From contig JAILFF010000053.1 of NCBI GenBank assembly GCA_024697705.1, positions 1-19,884 on the forward strand: a stretch of DNA of 19,884 nt. The letters run 5' to 3'. The position numbers and the translations under genes are program-made. Each line of letters opens with the position of its first letter. Positions within the stretch are counted from its first letter, which is position 1. Below the pieces are notes generated by a model that saw only the letters and a list, made by a program, of their open reading frames with translations, was not told the DNA's origin and ran no database searches. The stretch is from Ruminococcus sp. GTDB taxonomy: Bacteria > Bacillota > Clostridia > Oscillospirales > Ruminococcaceae. This document shows positions 7,017-13,191 of the stretch, piece after piece.

Positions 7017-8159
7017 TTAATTATACATATTCTGCTCGATAAGCCCTATCTTATTTCCGTCCGTCGTGGAAGCCGAACCGAGCGCGAAAAGCACATCGGT
7101 GGCTCCTACGGTCTTTGCGAAATCAACCGAATTGACATTGAAATACCTGTTGTCACAAACGTATATCTTTGAAAAAGACGTTGTAAGGAACGGAAGCAGC
7201 GCGTTGCCGAAGCTGTCCTTGAAGATCACCAGCACACGGTCGTTATCGGCGTCCGTATCGACCTCGAAGATACAGTCGTCGGTGCCGATGACCATCTGAT
7301 AGCTGTCGCCCAAAGCATAGTCCTCGCGTATCAGTTCAGCCTCGTCACCCACGCTGAACCAGGTATTGAACATCGTGCATTTGCATTTATCGAGATTTGC
7401 GGGCTTGTAGTAGGTAAACGTATCGGGGAATTCTTCAAGCGACCGGATATTATTGACGCTGTAAAACGCCCCGAGATAGCCCTCGCGCTCGACCGCTTCG
7501 TAGGTATCGAAACCGGCAAAGGGAACGCCCGCCTGTTCCGCGAATATCCTTGCGGAGTAAAAGGCGGCAAGAGGCAGCCAGTGATAATCGGAACGCGAAT
7601 AAAGATACTCCGCCTTATGCTCCTCTAAAATGTCGTTTACGAAAACGCCCTCCGCCTTTTCGAGCCTGTTATATACCTTCTTGGTGCATTTCAGCTGAGA
7701 TGGATACTCCCCCGCGATATTTTCGGGCGTGTAGAACTCCTGCGAGGAGGGTATCATCATCAGCCAGACCTTCGTTTGCTCCCCGACGCTGTCGGCGTAG
7801 CCGTCAATGCACGAAACGAGATATTCGCCCGTTTCGCCGCTGAAATAGTAAGGCTCCATAGCACGCACCTGCGGCATACCCTCGTAAGCGACAATAAAGC
7901 CGTCGATCATTTCGTAGGTATCGTTCTCGGGAGGCTCGGAGGTGGTAACGAGCGTCGTAACGGGTGCGGTCGTAGTTGTTGTCTCTGCCGTCGTCTCGGC
8001 GGAAGTCTCCGGAATGTTCTCGGGCTGCGGCGTGGTCGTGCCTGCCGCCGTAACGTTCCGATCTTCTCTGCCCGAAATGGTCTCCGCTCCCGCACAGCCC
8101 GAAAGCATGACGGCAAGGGCAGCAATAAACGGTATTAACTTACACTTTCTGTAACACAT
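7017..8159 (-). CDS. DHHW family lipoprotein (AlgX/DltD-like SGNH-type fold)
   Basis: A 380-residue protein. The signal peptide ends in the lipobox LSGC (Cys22), followed by a Thr/Glu/Pro-rich linker to about residue 75. The exported domain has the DHHW-family hallmarks: SDYHWLPLAAFYSARIFAE (the usual DHHW is DYHW here) and, near the C-terminus, VLVIFKDSFGNALLPFLTTSF, where the KDSFG Ser is the expected nucleophile-like residue. DHHW proteins are related to AlgX/AlgJ/DltD and are thought to modify cell-surface polymers by acyl transfer, but their activity is poorly known. The start has a clear AAGGAG site. It is likely an envelope-modifying lipoprotein. The Fe-alcohol dehydrogenase gene lies upstream on the same strand, separated by repeat element A. 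Confidence 0.82.
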   Translation of the reverse strand: MCYRKCKLIPFIAALAVMLSGCAGAETISGREDRNVTAAGTTTPQPENIPETSAETTAETTTTTAPVTTLVTTSEPPENDTYEMIDGFIVAYEGMPQVRAMEPYYFSGETGEYLVSCIDGYADSVGEQTKVWLMMIPSSQEFYTPENIAGEYPSQLKCTKKVYNRLEKAEGVFVNDILEEHKAEYLYSRSDYHWLPLAAFYSARIFAEQAGVPFAGFDTYEAVEREGYLGAFYSVNNIRSLEEFPDTFTYYKPANLDKCKCTMFNTWFSVGDEAELIREDYALGDSYQMVIGTDDCIFEVDTDADNDRVLVIFKDSFGNALLPFLTTSFSKIYVCDNRYFNVNSVDFAKTVGATDVLFALGSASTTDGNKIGLIEQNMYN

Positions 8160-8190
8160 ATTATTTCTCCTTTATAAACTTTATTTGTGC

Positions 8191-8322
8191 AAATGAACAT
8201 TTGAAAGAAGATAAAAGATAATAGACTTATCCTAAACCCCGTGTCTGATATTTTAAAAACAATATTTCACTGTTGCACATAATATCTTTTATCTATTATC
8301 TTTCATCTTTTATCTTCTTTCA
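8191..8322 (+). repeat. Heptamer-arm palindromic element, copy A
   Basis: It begins with the small palindrome AAATGAACATTT (8191-8202). Next come inverted arms with an 18-nt perfect match, TGAAAGAAGATAAAAGAT at 8202-8219 and its complement at 8305-8322. Between them lies the conserved core with CCCCGTGTCTGATA (8237-8250) and AATATTTCACTGTTGC (8261-8276). The right arm overlaps the stop codon of the alcohol dehydrogenase gene. It lacks the right-hand AAATG..CATTT palindrome seen in copy B. Confidence 0.8.
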
Positions 8323-9405
8323 CTCGGCAGCCGAAAGAGCTATCCGCATAACGCTTTCGCCGTCAGCCGCAAAGGTCGCCGTCCCGAGCTTTGCGGGAGT
8401 GCGCAGCAAGCTCTCCGCCGCAAGCTTCAAAAGCTCCTTATCGGGAACGCTGCCCGCCGTCCGACGTATAAACTCTTTAAATCCGCCGATATCCTTAAAG
8501 CCCGCAAGCCGCAGAACTCTTTCGCCGTCGCCGCCCGACTCGGCGATAAATCCGGGAAGGAACACCGCACACGCCCGCCCGTGCGGGATATGCGCTTCAT
8601 AAGTCAGTGCGTAGCTCAGACCGTGCGGGATACCCGTGCCCGTCTGCGCTATCGCCATGCCCGCTATGCTCGAAGCCGCCAGCAGGCTGTCAAGCTCGTC
8701 CGGTGTGGGACGGCGCTCCCCGCGCAGAAGCCCGATGTGCCTGCCCCAGTCAACAAGCCCGCTTTCGGCGCACATCAGCGAGAAAGTATCGGCAGAGCTG
8801 TGCAGGCGGCTTTCGACAAGGTGAGCCAGCGCGTCAAGAGCCGTATTGACTATGAGCGTCATCGGCGCTTCGGCAAGGTATCTGCCGTCGCAGAGCGCAA
8901 GCTGAGGGAATATCCGAAACGGTATCGAGCCTTTTGTGCGCCGCTCGTGATAGGTCAGCACCGATACTCCCGTCACCTCCGAGCCCGTACCGCAGGTGGT
9001 CGGCACGGCGGCAAGCGGCAGAGGAGCGCTGTGCGGCTCTCCGCCCTTGCAGAGAAAAGCGCTGCCCTTGTCGGGATTTGCTGTCATCAGTGCCGCAGCC
9101 TTTGCCGCATCGAGCGGAGAACCTCCACCCACGCCTATAACAAAATCCGCACCCATGCCGATACCCGCGGCGGCAGCCCTCATCACGGTCTCGACCGAAG
9201 GATTTTCCTCCACCTCGTCAAAGACGCTCCACACGCAGCCCGTCTTTCCGAGCGCCGCGGTAACATCATCCAGTGCGCCGTTAGCCTTCGAGGACTTCCC
9301 GCCCGTGACGATAAGCGCCCGCGTCCCGAGCCCTCCGAGCTCTTCGGCGTGATTAATAACGCAGTTTCTTTCGGCAAAAACCCTTGTGGGCATAAAAAAT
9401 CTCAT
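8320..9405 (-). CDS. Iron-containing alcohol dehydrogenase
   Basis: A 361-residue group III (iron-dependent) dehydrogenase. The NAD(P)-binding half has GGGSPLDAAK (93-102) and PTTCGTGSE (135-143). The metal-binding half has Asp191 and His195 (TALDALAH), His261 (IPHGLSYAL) and His275 (IPHGRACAVFLP). The family reduces aldehydes or ketones (butanol-, propanediol-, glycerol- or lactaldehyde-type) with NADH/NADPH during fermentation; the substrate cannot be told. The start is fixed by GGAGGG before ATG 9405, and an excellent promoter lies upstream. The stop codon TGA is the first triplet of repeat element A's arm, so the original C-terminus may have been slightly different. It is somewhat shorter than the usual 380-390 residues. 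Confidence 0.9.
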   Translation of the reverse strand: MRFFMPTRVFAERNCVINHAEELGGLGTRALIVTGGKSSKANGALDDVTAALGKTGCVWSVFDEVEENPSVETVMRAAAAGIGMGADFVIGVGGGSPLDAAKAAALMTANPDKGSAFLCKGGEPHSAPLPLAAVPTTCGTGSEVTGVSVLTYHERRTKGSIPFRIFPQLALCDGRYLAEAPMTLIVNTALDALAHLVESRLHSSADTFSLMCAESGLVDWGRHIGLLRGERRPTPDELDSLLAASSIAGMAIAQTGTGIPHGLSYALTYEAHIPHGRACAVFLPGFIAESGGDGERVLRLAGFKDIGGFKEFIRRTAGSVPDKELLKLAAESLLRTPAKLGTATFAADGESVMRIALSAAE

Positions 9406-9445
9406 ATCGTTCCCTCCGTGATGTGTATTTTTTCGCTTTAACTGT

Positions 9446-9474
9446 ATTATATCACATCGCCGCCGAAATGTCAA
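9446..9474 (-). promoter_or_regulatory. Sigma-A promoter of the alcohol dehydrogenase gene
   Basis: On the minus strand a perfect TTGACA (9474-9469), a 17-nt spacer and a perfect TATAAT (9451-9446) with an extended TG. The leader is about 35 nt. Confidence 0.85.
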
Positions 9475-9538
9475 CGAGATAACCGACAGGCGCGGGGGAC
9501 GATTTTGCACTGTTCGACCCCGCCGTAAAGACCGTTTT

Positions 9539-9628
9539 AACAGATAACAGTTAACAGATAATAGATATTATTTGAGGGGCAAAGACAGCTTGATATCTTA
9601 TGAAAAAACCTGTTATCTGTTATCTTTG
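9539..9628. repeat. Divergent heptamer-type palindrome (GATAACA variant)
   Basis: A 12-bp perfect inverted pair, AACAGATAACAG (9539-9550) and CTGTTATCTGTT (9610-9621), forms the base. The arms continue as 7-nt units (GATAACA, GTTAACA, GATAATA, GATAT), the same period as the GATAAAA arms of copies A-C, but the core is different (TTTGAGGGGCAAAG). Just before it, 9492-9523 is a small GC-rich imperfect hairpin with no assignable role. Confidence 0.6.
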
Positions 9629-9660
9629 AAGATCATGTTTCCGCAGACAAATATATTTCG

Positions 9661-9880
9661 GTGACTCTATGACAAAAACGCAGTAATTACGCGGTGTTTA
9701 CATACAGTCACTTCATTGACTCTATGCAGAATAAGTCCATAGAGTCAATGAATAATCTCCATCGCGTCAGTGAAACTCTCCATAGAGTCACTCTTGACTC
9801 TATGATAAAATGACGGTATACCGCGTTATTCTCCATAGAGTCACCGAAATTTTTATTTATGGGGATTCATTGACTCTGTG
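9661..9880. repeat. Array of nine inverted CATAGAGTCA half-sites
   Basis: The array occupies much of a 560-bp gene-free stretch. The half-site GACTCTATG or its complement CATAGAGTC occurs at 9661-9671, 9712-9726, 9738-9752, 9781-9791, 9794-9804 and 9834-9844. Degenerate forms are at 9701-9711, 9760-9772 and 9868-9880. They pair into three units: 9661-9711 (11-29-11 nt), 9712-9752 (15-bp perfect stem, 11-nt loop) and 9794-9844 (11-29-11 nt). The 29-nt loops carry their own palindromes (GTAATTAC, CGGTATACCG). There is no ORF inside. It ends about 85 bp before the flippase start. Function unknown. Confidence 0.8.
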
Positions 9881-9965
9881 ACGTTTACGGCGGCAGACCG
9901 TTCGCTGTTCTATTCCCGCGGGGACAGGCATAGTATTCATATTATATACGGGAGGTGTTTGAAGC

Positions 9966-11678
9966 TTGAAAAAACAAAGCTTTATCAAAGGCTCGGCGGT
10001 GCTGTTCGGAATGGTGGCTGTGACCAAGGGACTCGGACTTGTCTACCGCATACCTCTTACAAGTATGCTCGGCGGAAGCGGCATGAGCTGCTATTCGGGG
10101 GCATACGCCGTGTTTACGCCTTTTTTCGCCGCAGCTGCCGCCGGAGCGCCCAACGCCATGAGCAGACTGGTCTCGGAGCAGCTGGCTCTCGGAAGCACGA
10201 AAAACGCCCTGACGATACGCCGCACGGCGCTGTGGCTGTTCATGCTGCTTTCGTTTGTGATGTCGGCGGGGCTGATATTCTCGGCTCCCGCGCTCGCGGA
10301 AAACATCATACATATCCCGCAGGCAAAATGGGCGATAATCGCCGTAGCGCCCGCCCTGATACCCGCTTCGCTGATGAACGTCCACCGCGGCTGGGCAGAG
10401 GGGATAGGCAGCATGACGCCCACCGCACTTTCGGAGATAGCCGAGACGGTCTGCAAGCTGCTGTTCGGGCTGACGGGCGCGGGTGCGGTAATGCATTACG
10501 CGGAAACGGATTTCGCCGCCTATCACGGCTGTTTCGGAAAATACTGCTCCGACCTGCGCGAAGCACGGCTCACTGCTGTACCGTTCGCGGCAGCGGCGGC
10601 GGCATTGGGCGTTTCACTGGCTTCGGCGGCGGCGTTCGTCTGTATCGGCGCGGTCTCGGGGCGGCTTAAGGCAGAGCTCGTTAAGGAGCGAAGCGGCTGC
10701 GATATGCTCCCTCCGCTCGGCAGAAGAAAAGCCCTTCGGGAGATACTCGGCTATGCCGCGCCTTCGGGACTTACCGCCGTTATAGCGACTCTCGCAGGCA
10801 CCGCCGACCTGATTACTATCCCCCCGTGCCTGACGGCTGCGATGAAAGCAGACCCGCAGCTTTTTGCGTTCCTCGGCACATACGGTATCGCGGAGGAGGA
10901 ACGCGCAGGGTTCGTCTACGGCTCATACGCGGGACTGGCGCTGACGATATTCAGCCTTCTGCCGACGTTTACCGCGATGCTCGGCAAAAGCGTACTGCCG
11001 CGCCTGACCTCTGCCTGCGCCCGCAAAGAACGTGCGGAGGTATCGCGCCTCGTCGGGTCGGTGTTCCTGCTTTCGTCGGGAATATCGCTTACGGGCGGCT
11101 CATGCGTGATGATACTTTCAAAAAAACTGCTGACTTTATTCTTTGACGGAAGAACAGCCGAAATAGCCGTCACCGAACGCCCTCTTGCGATACTCGGCGC
11201 CGCGGTGGTATTCATGGGTATCTCTCAGCCGTGCCTGACAGCGTTGCAGGCGTGCGGGCGGCAGCGTCGGGCAGTTATTATCACTCTCGGCGGAACGGCT
11301 GTCAAGCTGATACTCAATCTCGTTATGATACCTCTGCCAAACGTGAACATCTGCGGCGCGGCGGCGGCAACGGCGGTCTCGCAGGCAGTCATCTGCGCGG
11401 CTTCGGTAACGGCGCTTGTCAGGGGAACGGGCGCCGACAGAGAAAGCGTTTCCAAACTTTTTGTGCCGCTGCTCCCGTCGGCATTGTGCGGCTGCGGTGC
11501 GTTTCTGACAAAAAGCATGACGGAAAGCCTTCCCGAGGGCTTGATCTCACGATTCGGAGCCGTTTTTTCGGTGACAATCGGCTTAATAATCGCACTGATT
11601 TCATTCACTTTATTGTGCATTTCGCCAAAAAACGAATTATTTTACCTTATTTCTAAAAAAAACACAAAAAAGCCTTGA
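9966..11678 (+). CDS. Oligosaccharide/lipid flippase of the YabM/SpoVB group (MOP superfamily)
   Basis: A 570-residue polytopic membrane protein with about 14 hydrophobic segments. The opening FIKGSAVLFGMVAVTKGLGL followed by VYRIPLTSMLG is characteristic of the SpoVB/YabM branch of polysaccharide-type exporters, which move lipid-linked cell wall or spore cortex precursors across the membrane. It starts at TTG (9966-9968) preceded by GGAGGTG with 8-nt spacing; no in-frame ATG fits better. It heads the mazG-hup-rqcP gene group, as yabM precedes yabN-yabO in Bacillus, so YabM is the closer analogue by context. The CATATTATATA box plus ribosome site just upstream is nearly identical to that of spoIIP. 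Confidence 0.85.
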   Translation: MKKQSFIKGSAVLFGMVAVTKGLGLVYRIPLTSMLGGSGMSCYSGAYAVFTPFFAAAAAGAPNAMSRLVSEQLALGSTKNALTIRRTALWLFMLLSFVMSAGLIFSAPALAENIIHIPQAKWAIIAVAPALIPASLMNVHRGWAEGIGSMTPTALSEIAETVCKLLFGLTGAGAVMHYAETDFAAYHGCFGKYCSDLREARLTAVPFAAAAAALGVSLASAAAFVCIGAVSGRLKAELVKERSGCDMLPPLGRRKALREILGYAAPSGLTAVIATLAGTADLITIPPCLTAAMKADPQLFAFLGTYGIAEEERAGFVYGSYAGLALTIFSLLPTFTAMLGKSVLPRLTSACARKERAEVSRLVGSVFLLSSGISLTGGSCVMILSKKLLTLFFDGRTAEIAVTERPLAILGAAVVFMGISQPCLTALQACGRQRRAVIITLGGTAVKLILNLVMIPLPNVNICGAAAATAVSQAVICAASVTALVRGTGADRESVSKLFVPLLPSALCGCGAFLTKSMTESLPEGLISRFGAVFSVTIGLIIALISFTLLCISPKNELFYLISKKNTKKP

Positions 11679-11703
11679 AATCAGCGGGAAAATAGGTTAA
11701 AAT
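11675..11703 (+). promoter_or_regulatory. Sigma-A promoter before mazG
   Basis: TTGAAA (11675-11680), a 17-nt spacer and TAAAAT (11698-11703). The -35 overlaps the stop codon of the flippase gene. It gives mazG-hup a start independent of the flippase transcript. Confidence 0.7.
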
Positions 11704-11741
11704 AGTATAAGTAAACTATTGTGTAAGGATATGATCTGACG

Positions 11742-12500
11742 TTGGAACATTTGTTAAAAACCGAATTTGAGGACAGGGCAAAACGGCTGCTTGAAAAAGA
11801 CAGCTACGATTTTAACGATCTTGAAGAACTGGTCTCGCTTCTGAGATGCGAATACGGCTGCCCCTGGGATAAGGTGCAGACCCACGAAACGATACGCAGA
11901 GATCTGCTCGAAGAGACCTACGAGGTGCTCGAAGGCATCGACTGCGGTTCTCCCGAAATGCTGAGGGAGGAACTGGGCGATCTGCTTTTGCAGATAGTGT
12001 TCCATACCGACATCGAACGCGAATCGGGCAGCTTCACGATGAAAGAGGTCTGCGACGATGTGTGCAGAAAGCTGATACACCGTCATCCGCACGTTTTCGG
12101 CAGCGTTACTGCGGATACGCCCGAGGAAGTGCTGAAAAACTGGGATCAGATCAAGATGGGCGAGAAGCATCAGGAAAGCTACACCGAAACGCTCAAAAGC
12201 GTGCCGAAGGTCTTTCCCTCGCTGATGCGGGCGCAGAAGCTCGGCAAGCGTGCGGGAAGAGCAGGCGTTGATTTCAAGAACGTCGAAGTTGCCGAAAAGC
12301 TGCTGCAAGAGCGTGCGGCGGCAGGCGCCGATACCTCGGAGATAATGTTCCTGTGCGCCAATATCATACGCATGAAAGGCGGCGACGCCGAGGAAGAGCT
12401 TGAACGCAGCTGTGCCGAATTCATCGAGCGTTTCAAGAATATCGAGGACAGCGGCAGGCTCGAAAGCGCCGACGTTTCCGAACTCTACTTTACCAAGTGA
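11742..12500 (+). CDS. mazG: Nucleoside triphosphate pyrophosphohydrolase MazG
   Basis: A 252-residue MazG. The N-terminal domain (about 28-130) has CPWDKVQTHETIRRDLLEET, the EExxE metal motif, then EELGDLLLQIVFHTDI, and ends in the typical HRHPHVFG. It hydrolyses NTPs/dNTPs to monophosphates plus PPi, cleaning aberrant nucleotides and modulating ppGpp-related pools. The C-terminal half retains AQKLGKRAGRAGVDF and a terminal EFIERF but lacks the EELGD metal motif, so only the first domain is expected to be fully metal-competent. The start is TTG with a weak, distant GGAT site, so the start is less certain than the gene. It corresponds to the MazG part of Bacillus YabN. Confidence 0.9.
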   Translation: MEHLLKTEFEDRAKRLLEKDSYDFNDLEELVSLLRCEYGCPWDKVQTHETIRRDLLEETYEVLEGIDCGSPEMLREELGDLLLQIVFHTDIERESGSFTMKEVCDDVCRKLIHRHPHVFGSVTADTPEEVLKNWDQIKMGEKHQESYTETLKSVPKVFPSLMRAQKLGKRAGRAGVDFKNVEVAEKLLQERAAAGADTSEIMFLCANIIRMKGGDAEEELERSCAEFIERFKNIEDSGRLESADVSELYFTK

Positions 12501-12548
12501 ACTTTAAGCGAACCGGCTTATAAATCAAATAAACGGAGGTTATTTAAA

Positions 12549-12830
12549 ATGAAAAAAGCAGAACTTGTTAATGCGATCTATGAAAAGGGCAGTTTTGAGA
12601 GCAGAAAAGACGCCGAAAAAGCTCTGAACGCGGTCATCGACACCTTTACCGACGTTCTCGTTGCGGGTGACAAGATCACTCTCGTCGGCTTCGGCACTTT
12701 CAAGACCAAGGTCAATCCCGAAAGAATGGGCAGAAATCCCCGCACCAAGGAAGCGGCTCTTATTCCCGAAAAGACCGTGCCGGTATTCAAGCCGGGCCAG
12801 GCTCTTAAGGACGCCGTAAACAAGAAATAA
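12549..12830 (+). CDS. hup: HU family DNA-binding protein
   Basis: A 93-residue HU. MKKAELVNAI at the start, the GFGTFK turn and the DNA-binding arm with the RMGRNPRTKE stretch (Pro-containing tip) and a PVFKPGQALKDAV end are all canonical. HU forms dimers that bend and coat DNA as a nucleoid protein. The start has a CGGAGG site 9 nt upstream. It lies 48 bp after mazG and is followed by a terminator-like hairpin, so the mazG transcript can end here, with partial readthrough into rqcP. Confidence 0.95.
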   Translation: MKKAELVNAIYEKGSFESRKDAEKALNAVIDTFTDVLVAGDKITLVGFGTFKTKVNPERMGRNPRTKEAALIPEKTVPVFKPGQALKDAVNKK

Positions 12831-12846
12831 TCAAGGCAATAACTCA

Positions 12847-12879
12847 GGGGGCGGAGCTGTTTCTCTGCCCCCCATTTTT
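12847..12879 (+). terminator. Intrinsic terminator or attenuator between hup and rqcP
   Basis: Stem GGGGGCGGAG (12847-12856) pairs with CTCTGCCCCC (12863-12872) with one G-U pair and a 6-nt loop, followed by T5. The rqcP ribosome binding site starts 2-3 nt later, so readthrough would be needed for rqcP expression from upstream promoters. Confidence 0.75.
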
Positions 12880-12891
12880 GTGAGGAAAAAC

Positions 12892-13134
12892 ATGAGACTG
12901 GATAAATATCTTAAAATAACAAGACTTATCAAAAGACGCACCGTCGCCAACGAAGCCTGCGACGCGGGCAAGATCGAGGTCAACGGCAAGATAGCCCGCG
13001 CTTCGTATGACGTCAAGGTCGGCGATGTGATCGCGATAAATCTCGGACAGCGCCCGATCAAGGTCGAAGTCCTGAACGTATCGGAATACGCCACAAAGGA
13101 AAACGCTGCCGATAATTACCGTGTTGTCGGATAA
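12892..13134 (+). CDS. rqcP: S4-domain RNA-binding protein RqcP (YabO)
   Basis: An 80-residue S4-domain protein: MRLDKYLKITRLIKRRTVANEACDAGKIEVNG is the standard S4/Hsp15-type fold opening, followed by the ARASYDVKVGD loop. RqcP (YabO) binds the 50S subunit with RqcH during ribosome-associated quality control, helping poly-Ala tailing of stalled nascent chains. The start at ATG 12892 follows AGGA with 5-nt spacing; a GTG four codons upstream would overlap the ribosome site. It is the last gene of the yabM-mazG-hup-rqcP group and ends at a strong terminator. The usual Bacillus followers yabP, yabQ and divIC are not present. Confidence 0.88.
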   Translation: MRLDKYLKITRLIKRRTVANEACDAGKIEVNGKIARASYDVKVGDVIAINLGQRPIKVEVLNVSEYATKENAADNYRVVG

Positions 13135-13137
13135 GAA

Positions 13138-13174
13138 AAGACAGACCCCCGTCATTGAGGGTCTGTCTTTTTTT
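13138..13174. terminator. Bidirectional terminator between rqcP and nrdD
   Basis: An 11-bp perfect stem, AAGACAGACCC (13138-13148) / GGGTCTGTCTT (13159-13169), with a 10-nt loop and T7 after it. A's before it serve the convergent nrdD gene. Confidence 0.9.
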
Positions 13175-13191
13175 GATGTATTTCCGAAATA

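Noticed and set aside
8165..8201. Promoter of the DHHW lipoprotein gene inside repeat copy A (TGTTCA, 17 nt, TATAAA)
   Set aside because: Weak -35, and the start would fall on the ribosome binding site; not reported as a feature.
8191..8322. Simple AT-rich low-complexity DNA rather than an element
   Set aside because: The core CCCCGTGTTTGA and the end palindromes recur at two other places in the same order, which simple low complexity would not give.
8581..9441. Open frame of 286 codons on the plus strand
   Set aside because: Antisense to the iron alcohol dehydrogenase, Arg/His-rich composition typical of a GC-skewed shadow frame.
9661..9880. CRISPR array or integron attC array
   Set aside because: Repeats are inverted and of mixed orientation, spacers are not unique and even-sized, there is no cas or integrase gene, and no attC core motif (GTTRRRY) is present.
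9878..10669. Open frame of 263 codons overlapping the flippase start
   Set aside because: Overlaps the flippase in another frame, Arg/Gly-rich, no family signature.
11731..11739. Leader peptide ATG ATC TGA before mazG
   Set aside because: Two codons only, no convincing ribosome site and no attenuator structure.
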